64,000 nucleotides of DNA from Elusimicrobiota bacterium (GCA_027452025.1 DAIDHI010000069.1:48267-112266), one strand, 5' to 3'; numbered from the stretch's first letter, positions 36,814-45,835 are shown. The notes: generated by a model from the letters alone, not told the origin. Program-made: numbers and translations.

Positions 36814-38166
36814 CTATGATCGGCTCTTGGCCCGGCGCCCCTCGAGAATCTTGAGGAAGGAGCGCGTCTCCAACTCCTCGCGCGACAGCCCCGCCGCCCG
36901 CGCCTCGTCCTCGGTAATCGCGCCGCAGCTCTCGCCGCGCAAAAAATAGTTGAGCAGGCCCTGGCCGGTGGCGGCGTCGTCGAAGACGTCGCCGACCAGC
37001 GTCGCCTGCGCCGCTCTCTCGATGAAGTTGCGCAGCCGGACGGAGGCCGCCTGCAGCCCGTCGAGGAAGAACGAGTAGACCGCGGCGTAGCGCGTGGGCA
37101 GCTGCGCCGGGTGCAGGTCCCAGCCCTGGTAATAGCCGTGGGTGAGCGAATGCTGGACGTGGTCGAAGTGCAGCTTCCAGGCCCGCTGCACGGCGACGAC
37201 GTTCTCGTGGACCTGCTCGCTCGTCAGACTGCCGCCGGGAGCGGCCCGGTGCGGGCCCACGGGCATGACGTTGGTGGCGCCGTCGCAAATCGTCACGCCG
37301 GTGCCGGCCAAGGACACCTGCATGAAGTGCTTGGCGAAGTCGCAGACCGGATGGTCCATGCGCTGCTGGGACGCCGTGACGTTGCAGCAGGCCGTGTAGT
37401 CGTAGGTGCCGAAGTGAGCGCCGCGGCAGCGCCCGTCGCAGGCGCGGGCAAGCTCCAGCACCGCCGCGCGGCCGTCCGGCGTCAGGATCGACTGGGTGGT
37501 CTCGATCATGAGCTCGATGGGGATCGCGCGGCGCGCAAGCCGCAGGCGCTTTTCGAGAACGTCGAGCAGCCGCGCCACGGCGGCGGCGTGGCGGGCGTTG
37601 GCGAGCTTGGGAACGGTGACGGCGAAGTTGGCGGGAAGCGTCTTGCCCTTGGTCACGAGGGACGTGACGAAGAGGTCCAGGGTCCGGGCGCTGCGCGCGT
37701 GGAGCTCGCTGGAGAAAGGCTTGAGGCGGATGCCGAGAAACGGCGGCAAGGCGCGGTGGCGCAGGCCCTTGACCACCTCCTCGGCCGCGGCGACGGCGTG
37801 GTGGTCCTCCTCCTCGTCGGGCCGGTTGCCGTAGCCGTCCTCGAAGTCGATGCGGAAGTCCTCCACCGGCTCGCGCTTGAGCTTCTCGACGACGCGCTCG
37901 TAGACGGGGCGAGCCAGGCGCTCGGGCAGGCCGAGGGCCTGCGCGAAGACGCCCGGCTCCGGCGCGTATTGGTGGAGAGCGCGCAGGGCCAGCGTCCCGA
38001 GCTTGGCCGTGGTGTCCGACTTGAAGAGATGGGCCCCGCCGTAGACGGTGTGCACGGGCTGGCGCCGCGAGGAGTCGCCGGGGTAGAGCCTGGCCGTCGC
38101 GGCGTTGGCCTTGAGGAGGTCTCGGAAAATCGGGCTCGTCGTCTTGGGGCTGAGCGTGGTCTTCAA
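36814..38166 (-). CDS. DUF6986 / HpcH-HpaI aldolase-citrate lyase-like enzyme
   Basis: 450 residues, TTG start 4 nt after the xdh FAD-subunit stop, with GGAAGGTGA before it. TIM-barrel enzyme type: FRIDFEDGYGNRPDEEEDHH supplies a DFEDGY acidic motif, then IRLKPFS (arginine), ELMIETTQSI (metal Glu) and GAHFGTYDYTA with an aspartate. This resembles the citrate lyase/malate synthase-like aldolases that act on glyoxylate or acyl-CoA. I recall DUF6986 beside ureide and purine degradation genes. A role in using ureidoglycolate-derived glyoxylate is plausible but unproven. Last enzyme gene of the XDH operon. Confidence 0.7.
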   Translation of the reverse strand: MKTTLSPKTTSPIFRDLLKANAATARLYPGDSSRRQPVHTVYGGAHLFKSDTTAKLGTLALRALHQYAPEPGVFAQALGLPERLARPVYERVVEKLKREPVEDFRIDFEDGYGNRPDEEEDHHAVAAAEEVVKGLRHRALPPFLGIRLKPFSSELHARSARTLDLFVTSLVTKGKTLPANFAVTVPKLANARHAAAVARLLDVLEKRLRLARRAIPIELMIETTQSILTPDGRAAVLELARACDGRCRGAHFGTYDYTACCNVTASQQRMDHPVCDFAKHFMQVSLAGTGVTICDGATNVMPVGPHRAAPGGSLTSEQVHENVVAVQRAWKLHFDHVQHSLTHGYYQGWDLHPAQLPTRYAAVYSFFLDGLQAASVRLRNFIERAAQATLVGDVFDDAATGQGLLNYFLRGESCGAITEDEARAAGLSREELETRSFLKILEGRRAKSRS

Positions 38167-38170
38167 GTCG

Positions 38171-39031
38171 TCACCTTCCTTCCAGGAATTGCCGCAGGAG
38201 GTTCTTGGAGACCTCCAGGCGATAATGGCGCGTCGAGCGGATGTCGTCGATGGGCGAGATGTCTTTCTCGAGGAGGCGGCAAGCCTCGGCGATGGAATCG
38301 GCGTCCAGGCGCTTGCCGGCGAGGAAGCGCTCGGCCGCCGAGAGCCGCCGCACGGTGGGCGCCACGCTGCCCAGCGCGAAGCGCAGCTCGGCGACGGTCC
38401 CCTTCTTGTCCAGCCACAGCAGGCCCGCCGCCACGGTCTTGGAAATCGCCTGCGCGGCGCGCGTGCCGACCTTGCGGAAAAGCTGCCGCGAGGGCTTCGG
38501 CCTCAAAAAGGGCAGCTCGAGCGACTCGATGAGCTCGCCGGGGCAAAGCGTGGTCTTCTTGACGCCGGCGAAGATCTCGGAGAAGGCGATGAGGCGGCGC
38601 CCGCTGGCCGAAACGGCCTGGATGAGGGGCTCGTAGACGGCGAGCGCCGGGAAGGTGTCGCCGGCCGGCGAGGCGTTGGCGATGTTGCCCCCGATCGTGC
38701 CCCGGTTCTGGATCTGAACCGCGCCGATCGTGGCGCAGGCGGCGACGAGCAGGGGGAACTCCCGGCGCACGACGGCGCTTTCCTGCAGCGCGGCGTGCGT
38801 GGCCAAGGCGCCGACGACGACGCTCTCGCGCCCGGAGCGGATGGCCGCCCAGGAGCGCAGCCGGGAAAGATCCACGACGGTGCGGCCGCCCAAAAGCCCC
38901 GCGTTCCAGGAGACCATGAGGTCGGTGCCGCCGGCCAACGGCAGGGCGCGCGGCTCGCGGCGCAGGGCGTCGAGGGCCTGCCGGGGCGTGGCCGGCCGAA
39001 GCACGGTCGTCGCGCCCGGATCGCCCCTCAT
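38171..39031 (-). CDS. xanthine dehydrogenase, FAD-binding subunit
   Basis: 286 residues, ATG start overlapping the FeS-subunit stop by ATGA. FAD-binding motifs LPLAGGTDLMVSWNAG and TIGGNIANASPAGDTFPAL are clear, and the C-terminal CO_deh_flav_C part follows (RKVGTRAAQAISK). It is the middle-size subunit (CoxM/XdhB type) of the molybdo-flavoprotein and accepts electrons from the 2Fe-2S subunit. The DUF6986 gene follows after 4 nt. Confidence 0.92.
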   Translation of the reverse strand: MRGDPGATTVLRPATPRQALDALRREPRALPLAGGTDLMVSWNAGLLGGRTVVDLSRLRSWAAIRSGRESVVVGALATHAALQESAVVRREFPLLVAACATIGAVQIQNRGTIGGNIANASPAGDTFPALAVYEPLIQAVSASGRRLIAFSEIFAGVKKTTLCPGELIESLELPFLRPKPSRQLFRKVGTRAAQAISKTVAAGLLWLDKKGTVAELRFALGSVAPTVRRLSAAERFLAGKRLDADSIAEACRLLEKDISPIDDIRSTRHYRLEVSKNLLRQFLEGR

Positions 39032-39492
39032 CGCTTGCCCTCGGCGCGCGCGGCCTCGGCCACGGCCTCGACGATGTGGCGGTAGCCCGTGCAGCGGCAC
39101 AGATTGCCGGCCAGAGCCTGCCGAATCGAGGCGTCGTCGCTCTTGCCGCCGCGGCGCAGATGCGCCTGGGCGGTCATGAGCATGCCCGGAGTGCAGATGC
39201 CGCACTGCGCCCCGCCCCGCTCGAGAAAGCAGCGCTGCAGGACGCCGAGCTTTTCCGGCGAGCCCAGGCCTTCCACGGTCTCCACCGTCCGGCCCTCCAC
39301 CTGGCAAACGGGCACGAGGCAGCTGTTGACCGGCTCGCCGTCGAGCAGCACCGTGCAGGCCCCGCACTCGCCCTCGCCGCAGCCCTCCTTGGTCCCGGTC
39401 AGGCGCAGGTGCTCGCGCAGGACGTCGATGAGGCGGGTGAAGGGCGCGCCCTTGAAGACGCGCTTTTTGCCGTTGACCTTAAAAGCGATCAT
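39028..39492 (-). CDS. xanthine dehydrogenase, [2Fe-2S] subunit
   Basis: 154 residues from ATG 39492. The plant-type ferredoxin cluster CGEGECGACTVLLDGEPVNSC and the second-cluster motif CGICTPGMLM with NLCRCTGYRHI are both intact, so two [2Fe-2S] centres are predicted. An earlier ATG gives 16 extra residues with no support. GGGAG precedes ATG 39492 inside the 3' end of the large-subunit gene, a 14-nt overlap. CoxS/XdhC-type small subunit. Confidence 0.95.
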   Translation of the reverse strand: MIAFKVNGKKRVFKGAPFTRLIDVLREHLRLTGTKEGCGEGECGACTVLLDGEPVNSCLVPVCQVEGRTVETVEGLGSPEKLGVLQRCFLERGGAQCGICTPGMLMTAQAHLRRGGKSDDASIRQALAGNLCRCTGYRHIVEAVAEAARAEGKR

Positions 39493-41719
39493 GGAACTCC
39501 CGGCAGAGGCACTCCGGCGTGATGGGCAAGGACGCAACCCATAGCCCCGTGGCGTGGAAGACGGCGGCGGCGATGGCCGGCGCCGGCACGTCCATGGGCA
39601 GCTCGCCCACGCCCTTGGCGCCGAAGGGCCCGCGAGAATAGGGCCGTTCGACGAGCTCGACGTCGATGGGCGGAGTGTCGGGCGCCGTAGGGATGATGTA
39701 GTTGGTCAACTGGGCGTTGAGCATCGCTCCGTCCTTGTAGACGGGGTTTTCCAAAAGAGCGTAACCGAGGGCCTGCGCCGTGCCGCCCACGATCTGTCCC
39801 TCGGCCAGCAGCGGATTGATCGCCTTGCCGATGTCCTGCGCCGTGGTCAGGCGCAGCACGCGGACCTCGAAGGTCGCCTTGTCCACCTCGAGGTCGGCCA
39901 CGCAGCAGGCGTAGCTGTAGACGCCGTAGGCGTCGCCCTTGTAGGAGGCGTCGTCCCAGCGCACCTCGGGCGGAGGCTCGTATTCCACGATGAACCGCCG
40001 CGAGGCTTCGCGGCCGCATAAGAGGCGCGCCGCGCGCCGCAGCGCCGCGGCGTCGCGCGCGCCGCGGCCGGCCCGATCCAGCTCGTCTTTGAGCTGGAGG
40101 CAGGCGCGGCGCACCAGAGCCCCGACGACCATGCACGTGCGGCTGGCGACCGTGGGACCGCTGTTGGGCACGCGCCCGGTGTCGGGTCCCGCGACCTCGA
40201 CGCAGTCCAGCGGCGCGCCCAAGGTCTCGGCCGCGATCTGGGAAAACATCGTGTTGGTGCCCTGGCCGATCTCGGTGGAGGCCGCCAGGACGACGACGCG
40301 CCCGTCGCGCGTCAACTCCACGCCGGCCTTGCTCGCCAGGTAGACCTCGCCGGAACCCGTGAAGCCCGCTCCGTGGTGGACCAAGGCCAAGCCCGCGCCG
40401 CGCCAGGTCCGGTTGCGCGGGTTCTTGTTCCAAAGGTCGTAGCGCTTGCGCCGCGCCGCGTAGCCGCTGCGGAGCGCGGCCCGCTCCAGGCATTCGCGCG
40501 CGCCCACGCTTTCGGAAAGCTTTTGGCCCGTGGCCGTCGTCGAGCCGAGGTCGAAGGCGTTTTTACGGCGCAGGGTCAAGGAATCGATCCCGAGAGACTG
40601 CGAGATCTTTTCCCAGTGCAGCTCGACGGCAAACAGGGTCTGCGGGGCGCCGAAGCCGCGAAAAGCGCCGTTGGGCGGCGTGTTGGTGGCCACGACGCTC
40701 GCGCGCACCCGGACGTGGTCGCATTCGTAGGGGCCGGCGGCGTGCAGCGTGCCGCGCGAGAGAACGACGGGAGAAAGAGTCACGTAGGCCCCGCCGTCCA
40801 TGACGACCTCGACGTCCTGGGCCAGGAGCTTGCCGTCCTTGGAAAGGCCGGTGCGATGGCGCACGACGGCGGGATGGCGCTTGGTGGTCGCCGCCATGTC
40901 CTCGGCGCGGTCGTAGACGATCTTGACGGCCTTGCCGGATTTGAGCGCCAAGAGCGCGGCGTGGCCGGCGATCATGGAGGGATACTCCTCCTTCCCGCCG
41001 AAGCCCCCGCCCGTGGTCGCCTGGACGACGCGAACCTTGCTTTCGGGCAGGCCGAAAGCCTTCATGAGCGCCTTGTGCACGTAGTAGGGGCACTGCAGCG
41101 AGCCGGTGACGACCAGCGTGCCGTCTTTCTCGACCCACGCCGCCATGCCGTTGTTCTCGATGTAGGCCTGCTCCTGGTGAGGGACGCGGTACTCGCCGCT
41201 GACGACGACGTCGGACTCGGCCAGGGCCTTGTCCACGTCGCCCTTGACGATCTCGAAGCGCTTGAAGACGTTGTCGGCGCCGTGCAAGAGCCGCTTCTTG
41301 GCCAGGGAGTCCTCGATCGTCAAGACGGGCTCTTCCGGCTCGTAGTCGACGCGGACGTGCTTGAGCGCCTCGTAGGCGCGGGCGCGCGAGAGATGCGCGA
41401 TGAGGGCGATGGGCTCCTGCGGATGACGCACGCGCCCGTCGGCTAAAAGCGGCTGGTCGTCCTCGATGAGGGCGACGACGTTCTTGCCCGGGATGTCCTT
41501 GGCCGTGACGACGACGCACTCGTCCCAGGCAAACGCGGGGTCGAAGCGCAGGCCCTTGATCCGTCCGCAGGGGATGGAGGATCGCAGGGTCACCCCGTGC
41601 AGGCAGCCCGGCAGCGGCAAATCGTCCACATAGCGCGCCAGGCCGCAGAGCTTGGCCGGGCCCTCGCGGCGCAGCCCGCTTCGGCCTACGAATTTCTCCT
41701 GCTTTTGTAGGCTTTTCAA
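39479..41719 (-). CDS. xanthine dehydrogenase, molybdopterin-binding subunit
   Basis: 746 residues, TTG start. Aldehyde oxidase/xanthine dehydrogenase large-subunit motifs: GGGFGGKEEYPSM, GAFRGFGAPQT, IGQGTNTMFSQIAAETLG, and the catalytic glutamate in GPFGAKGVGELPMDVPAP. It binds Mo-pterin and hydroxylates xanthine or hypoxanthine to urate. Order large-FeS-FAD-DUF6986-HicA forms one minus-strand operon. TAGAAT ends 9 nt before the TTG. A secreted protein gene starts 108 bp away in the opposite direction. Confidence 0.93.
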   Translation of the reverse strand: MKSLQKQEKFVGRSGLRREGPAKLCGLARYVDDLPLPGCLHGVTLRSSIPCGRIKGLRFDPAFAWDECVVVTAKDIPGKNVVALIEDDQPLLADGRVRHPQEPIALIAHLSRARAYEALKHVRVDYEPEEPVLTIEDSLAKKRLLHGADNVFKRFEIVKGDVDKALAESDVVVSGEYRVPHQEQAYIENNGMAAWVEKDGTLVVTGSLQCPYYVHKALMKAFGLPESKVRVVQATTGGGFGGKEEYPSMIAGHAALLALKSGKAVKIVYDRAEDMAATTKRHPAVVRHRTGLSKDGKLLAQDVEVVMDGGAYVTLSPVVLSRGTLHAAGPYECDHVRVRASVVATNTPPNGAFRGFGAPQTLFAVELHWEKISQSLGIDSLTLRRKNAFDLGSTTATGQKLSESVGARECLERAALRSGYAARRKRYDLWNKNPRNRTWRGAGLALVHHGAGFTGSGEVYLASKAGVELTRDGRVVVLAASTEIGQGTNTMFSQIAAETLGAPLDCVEVAGPDTGRVPNSGPTVASRTCMVVGALVRRACLQLKDELDRAGRGARDAAALRRAARLLCGREASRRFIVEYEPPPEVRWDDASYKGDAYGVYSYACCVADLEVDKATFEVRVLRLTTAQDIGKAINPLLAEGQIVGGTAQALGYALLENPVYKDGAMLNAQLTNYIIPTAPDTPPIDVELVERPYSRGPFGAKGVGELPMDVPAPAIAAAVFHATGLWVASLPITPECLCREFHDRF

Positions 41720-41728
41720 GGAGAGCCT

Positions 41729-41734
41729 ATTCTA
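41729..41734 (-). promoter_or_regulatory. -10 hexamer, xdh operon
   Basis: TAGAAT on the minus strand ends 9 nt before TTG 41719. No Shine-Dalgarno is seen. Confidence 0.5.
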
Positions 41735-41792
41735 CAAAAAGGGTTGATTTCGTTGGTAGGTCCTCCGGTCCGTCGTTTTGGCCCCTCGGGCC

Positions 41793-41821
41793 CTGACAAA
41801 CGCCGGCAACGGGGCTACAAT
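41793..41821 (+). promoter_or_regulatory. sigma70-type promoter, leaderless gene at 41828
   Basis: CTGACA (41793-41798), 17 nt, TACAAT (41816-41821), then 6 nt to ATG 41828. No Shine-Dalgarno. Confidence 0.7.
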
Positions 41822-41827
41822 CTCCCC

Positions 41828-43363
41828 ATGCGGCCGCTCCTGCCGACTCTGCTGATGGTCCTGCTGCTCGCGCCGGCCGCCGGCGCCGCCGCGCCGTCCG
41901 CTCTCTACGACGACCGGCCGCACCCCCTTTCCGACGATCTGCGCACAGACCTCCTCTTCCAGGGCTACCGCTTCGAGGCCTCGACGGGGCACGTCCTGTC
42001 GCCGGACACCCATAAGCCGCTGACCGTGGCGCAGCTGGACGATCTCAAGCGCCAGCTCGCCGCCGATTATCGCCGAGACGGCCTGGAGCGCATCGCCGCC
42101 TTGGTCGACGCCGAGAACCCCGCCAAGCCCTTGGATCCGGGCGCGCGCCTGCGCGCCGAGCGCATCGCCGAGGCCGAAGGGGTGCCTCCCCGGCTGGCCA
42201 GAGACCTGCGCTCCGCGCGGCTGCTCGCCGGCGCCGTTTCCGCGGAGGCGGACCGTGATTATCTCAGGTCCGCCCGCGTCTTCGACGCGCAGAGGCCGCT
42301 GTCGGACTTTCAGGCCCGCGCCGTGCCCCTGGCCTCGCCGCCGCCGCAGCCGGCGCCGCCGCCCTACTTCGACGCCTCGGAGCGAGCCTTGGGGCGTTTG
42401 CTGCAGCAAGCCACGCAGGCCCGGCTGTCGCTCAATCCCGTCGGAGCCGAGCTGCTGGCCCATTTCCGAGACGCCTCGGGAGCCCTGCGCCTGCCGAGGA
42501 TGGTGGTCCTGCCCATCGAATCCGACGCCGCCGCCACCTACGCCGGCGGAGAGATCGCCTTGAGCCAAAAGGCCGTCGTCTCCGCGATCGTCCGCGCCGC
42601 GCCGAGCGCCCGGCGCGCGGCCCTGCGCGCCGGCCTCGCCGACTCCCGCGCCCTGACGCGCTATTTGCTGGCGCATCCGGCCGCCTTGAAAGCCTTCTTG
42701 TCGCGCAACGACTACACCGTCGCCCACGAGCTGACCCACGCCTGGCAAAGCCGCAGAGACCCTCTCTTTGCCGAGATCGACCGCGGGAACTTCCCCTACT
42801 CGGACTACGTCGAGCAGGAGCAGGAAGCCTATCTCGTCGAGATGCGCTACGTCTACGAGAAGCTGAAGGCGAATCCCGCGGCGCTCGACGGCGACCCCGA
42901 CGAACTCGATCTCTACCGGCGCTTCGCCTTCGACTTGGACGGGTGGCGCGGCCAGATCGACCAGCTGTATCTGGAGCAGGACCCTCAGTCCGCGGCGACC
43001 CTGCCGACGGGCGAGCAGATGCAGGCGGAGCGCGTGAAGGCCGCCCGGCGCCTTTCCACCCTGGGGTCCTGGTGGCGGCGGGTGGAGAGCCTCAAGCTCC
43101 TCGGACTGGCCCAGGGCTCGGCCGAGGAGGAGGCTTACCGCGCCCGCGCCGACGGGCTCCTCGACCGGTTTCGCAAGACCGAATATCCGGCGATCCAGAA
43201 GGACTCCCCGGCCCTCCTCGCCCGGGCCTTCCTGGCCGCGGCCCGCGCGGACCGCGGCATGGCCCGCGCCGAAGATCTTGACGACGCGGCCCGCTACGCC
43301 GACGCGTCCGCGGACGCGTCGCTGATCGCCGCCGTGCGCTCCGCCAAGGAGAAGCTACGATGA
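41828..43363 (+). CDS. exported putative zinc metallopeptidase (HELTH motif)
   Basis: 511 residues, signal peptide to about residue 20. Around residue 303 the segment YTVAHELTHAWQS contains HExxH (HELTH). About 28 residues later SDYVEQEQEAYLVEMRY supplies a candidate third zinc ligand glutamate. That arrangement resembles gluzincin-type peptidases, but no named family is recognised. The N-terminal half (residues ~40-290) is helix-rich with a Pro-rich stretch near residue 178. It overlaps the next gene, a lipoprotein, by ATGA. Probably a periplasmic or secreted protease. Confidence 0.6.
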   Translation: MRPLLPTLLMVLLLAPAAGAAAPSALYDDRPHPLSDDLRTDLLFQGYRFEASTGHVLSPDTHKPLTVAQLDDLKRQLAADYRRDGLERIAALVDAENPAKPLDPGARLRAERIAEAEGVPPRLARDLRSARLLAGAVSAEADRDYLRSARVFDAQRPLSDFQARAVPLASPPPQPAPPPYFDASERALGRLLQQATQARLSLNPVGAELLAHFRDASGALRLPRMVVLPIESDAAATYAGGEIALSQKAVVSAIVRAAPSARRAALRAGLADSRALTRYLLAHPAALKAFLSRNDYTVAHELTHAWQSRRDPLFAEIDRGNFPYSDYVEQEQEAYLVEMRYVYEKLKANPAALDGDPDELDLYRRFAFDLDGWRGQIDQLYLEQDPQSAATLPTGEQMQAERVKAARRLSTLGSWWRRVESLKLLGLAQGSAEEEAYRARADGLLDRFRKTEYPAIQKDSPALLARAFLAAARADRGMARAEDLDDAARYADASADASLIAAVRSAKEKLR

Positions 43364-43905
43364 AGAAGGCCTGCCTCGCCGCGCTGCTGCTGCTCGGGCC
43401 CGCCGCCTGCCGGCGCGCGCCGCGGCTGCTCTCGCCTCAGGACGCGCTCTATGAGACGCGCGACGGCTCGCTGCGCTGCGAGGTCCCCAAGGATTGGCGG
43501 GTGCTCGAGGACCAGGGCGGCGCCCAACGCGCCACGTTCTTCGGCCCGCCCGACGGGCCGCGTCCTTACGCCTTCTCGATCGGGGCCTACTTCTACGGGC
43601 CCGGCTCGCCTTTCGCCACGCCCCAGGACTGGGCCCGCGCCCAAGCGCTCTCCGCCAAGGATTCGACGCCGCTGACCTCCTACTCTTGGAAGGGCCGCTC
43701 GGCCTTCGAGATGACGGTCGAGCGCCGCGTGCCCGTCTTGCACCGGACTGGGCCGGCCGTCCTGCGCCGCGACCGCGCCGTCGTCATCCCTGCCTCGGGC
43801 GGCTTCTGGGCCCTGGTCTACTCCGCGCCGCAAGACGAGTTCGCCGGGCAGCAAGCCGTCTTCGACCGGTTCCTGCAAAGCCTGGAGCTTCCGGGCGCGC
43901 GCTGA
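43360..43905 (+). CDS. lipoprotein of unknown function
   Basis: 181 residues. The signal sequence ends in a lipobox LGPAAC with the acylated cysteine at residue 17. The mature part begins with RAPRLLSPQDALYE and resembles PsbP/DUF-type small domains seen after a lipobox (LRCEVPKDWRVLEDQGG, RATFFGPPDG), often written as a surface-exposed beta sandwich. I cannot name the family. It is translated with the HELTH peptidase gene upstream (ATGA) and converges with the phosphatidyltransferase fusion (2-nt gap). Confidence 0.7.
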   Translation: MKKACLAALLLLGPAACRRAPRLLSPQDALYETRDGSLRCEVPKDWRVLEDQGGAQRATFFGPPDGPRPYAFSIGAYFYGPGSPFATPQDWARAQALSAKDSTPLTSYSWKGRSAFEMTVERRVPVLHRTGPAVLRRDRAVVIPASGGFWALVYSAPQDEFAGQQAVFDRFLQSLELPGAR

Positions 43906-43907
43906 AC

Positions 43908-45713
43908 TCAGCGCGAGAGGAAAAACAGCGCCAGCGAGAAGGCCACGGGAATCCAGAAGTTGTCGTCGGGCTTGACCGGAAGGATGTCGACGGCGCTGAA
44001 GGCGGCCGCCGCGCCGAGCGAAACCAGGGGCGAGAAGCCGAAGAAGGCCGCGACGCCGAAGGCCGCCAGCGCGGCGGCGAGGCTGCCGGGCCAGGAACGC
44101 GTCGCGCCGAAGACCTTGTAGAGGCCGACGGGAAAGCGCAGGCCCAGCAGAGGCGAGACGGCGTCCGCGATAAACAAGGCGGCGATCGAAGCGCAGACGA
44201 GGGCCGGACGAGCGCCGAAGGCGGCGACGACGGCGGCAAGCCCAAGCGCGGCGTAAAAGAACCCGGACGGCCTGGCCGCTTCCTTGTCGCGAAACACTCC
44301 TTTGAAGAAGCGCTCGAAAAAGGGCCTCGTCGCCGGGACTTTGAGGCGGACGGCCTCGAAGCCCGCCGCCGCCGCCGCCCACGCGCCGAAGGCCCAGGCC
44401 GCGTGAGAGCCGAGCAGCAGATAGGCCGGGATGTAGAGCAGCCCGCAGAAATGGATCGCCTTGCGACGCAGCTCGCGCCGGAACGTCTCGCCGCCGCTGC
44501 GCCAGGCCGCGATCGCCGGGCCGGTCAGGAGATAGGCGCCGAAGACCGCCGCGGGCGCGAGCCTGGCCAGGCCGGCCGCGGAAAGCCCGGCGACGAGCGC
44601 GGCGGCGGCGGCGACCGGAGCGATCAGGGCCTTGGAGCCGCCCAGCTTGAAGCTCGGATAGGGCAGGCGCGACACCATGGCCGCCGCCGCGGCGAGAGTG
44701 ACTCCCACGGCGACCGGCGTCGCGGCCGCGCCCAAAAGCGGCAGCGCTAGGGTGAGCGCGACGACGACGCCGGCGCCCCCCGGGATCGGAAGGCCAGTGA
44801 AATAGCCGGTTTTCTTTTGCCGTCCGGCCGCCTCGGCCATGGCGCCGACGTTGAAGCGGCCCAGGCGATAGAGCCCGGCGAAGGCGTAGAGCGCGACCGG
44901 GAGGACCGCCGCGGCGCCAAGGCCGGACAGCGCAGCCTTGTAGATCAGCAAAGCGGGGGCGGCGCCGAAGGAGACGACGTCGGCCAGCGAGTCGAACTCG
45001 ATGCCCTTGGGATCGTGAATGCCGAGCCAGCGGGCGGCGCGCCCGTCGAAAGCGTCGAAGCCGTTGGCCAGCAGGATGAGACCGCCGGCAAGCAAAACCG
45101 AGCCGCCGCAGGACAGCAGCATCATGGCCGCCAAGCCGCTGGTGAGGTTCAAGCCGGTGAGAAGATTGGGCAGAAAACCGAGATACTTCTTGGGCCCATT
45201 GGGCCGCGGCGGCGCGGGGGTTCCGGAATCGGCGGGGCGGCCTTGCGCGGCGGGCGAAAGCTCGGAGGGGCCGCCGGAGGCGGAGGCGGCCGGAGCGTCG
45301 TCGTCCTCGGCCCGGGGCGCGGCCGCGTCATAGTCGCGCGACAGCTCGGAGGCGAGGGCGCCGGACCCGGGGCGCGCGCGCCCGGCCTGCGCGGCGAAAG
45401 CGCGCAGAGAGGCCAGCGGCGTCGGGGACCGGCGAGCCGCTCCGGCGGCCGCCGTCGGGACGGCCTTCGGAACGGCCCCCGCGGACGCGCGCCGCGCCGT
45501 CGCCGGCGCAGCGGCCCGCGGGGCGGCGGCCGCGGCGGCGTCGGGAGCCGAGAGCGCATCCACCGCCTCCAAGGCAGCGGGCTCAGGCAAGGCGGGAAGC
45601 GGCGCGAAAGGCGCCGGCAGGGACTCAGAGCGCTGCGGCAAAGCGGGACGCTCGACGTCGGCCGCACGAACGGCCCCCGTCCAGGAGGCCAAAAGCAGAA
45701 CCAAAATCTTCAC
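43908..45713 (-). CDS. CDP-alcohol phosphatidyltransferase (PssA-like) fused to dolichol/phytol-kinase-like domain
   Basis: 601 residues, GTG start. Residues 1-~18 are a signal peptide and ~20-175 are Ala/Pro-rich low complexity. Residues ~180-370 form a CDP-alcohol phosphatidyltransferase with the full motif D-G-x2-A-R-x8-G-x3-D-x3-D (DGRAARWLGIHDPKG then IEFDSLAD), which fits phosphatidylserine synthase. Residues ~405-600 have about six more membrane segments with RRKAIHFCGLLYI and ADAVSPLLGLRFPVGLYKV, as in SEC59/VTE5-type polyprenol, phytol or diacylglycerol kinases. The product of the fused pair is not predictable. TATAAT at 45722-45727 ends 8 nt before the start codon. Confidence 0.75.
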   Translation of the reverse strand: MKILVLLLASWTGAVRAADVERPALPQRSESLPAPFAPLPALPEPAALEAVDALSAPDAAAAAAPRAAAPATARRASAGAVPKAVPTAAAGAARRSPTPLASLRAFAAQAGRARPGSGALASELSRDYDAAAPRAEDDDAPAASASGGPSELSPAAQGRPADSGTPAPPRPNGPKKYLGFLPNLLTGLNLTSGLAAMMLLSCGGSVLLAGGLILLANGFDAFDGRAARWLGIHDPKGIEFDSLADVVSFGAAPALLIYKAALSGLGAAAVLPVALYAFAGLYRLGRFNVGAMAEAAGRQKKTGYFTGLPIPGGAGVVVALTLALPLLGAAATPVAVGVTLAAAAAMVSRLPYPSFKLGGSKALIAPVAAAAALVAGLSAAGLARLAPAAVFGAYLLTGPAIAAWRSGGETFRRELRRKAIHFCGLLYIPAYLLLGSHAAWAFGAWAAAAAGFEAVRLKVPATRPFFERFFKGVFRDKEAARPSGFFYAALGLAAVVAAFGARPALVCASIAALFIADAVSPLLGLRFPVGLYKVFGATRSWPGSLAAALAAFGVAAFFGFSPLVSLGAAAAFSAVDILPVKPDDNFWIPVAFSLALFFLSR

Positions 45714-45721
45714 GGGTTCCT

Positions 45722-45727
45722 ATTATA
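45722..45727 (-). promoter_or_regulatory. -10 hexamer, leaderless PssA-like fusion
   Basis: TATAAT on the minus strand ends 8 nt before GTG 45713. Confidence 0.6.
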
Positions 45728-45835
45728 AAGGCGGCCTGCCCGGCCCTCCTAGGGCCCAAAGTCCCGCGCCGGGCGGTCCAAGAGCCCCATACGGGACCGT
45801 GACCCGGCGGCCACGCGGACGCCAAAACCCGCTGC

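Noticed and set aside
36806-38166. HicB antitoxin beside HicA
   Set aside because: The upstream frame is the DUF6986 enzyme and no short HicB-like frame was found on either side.
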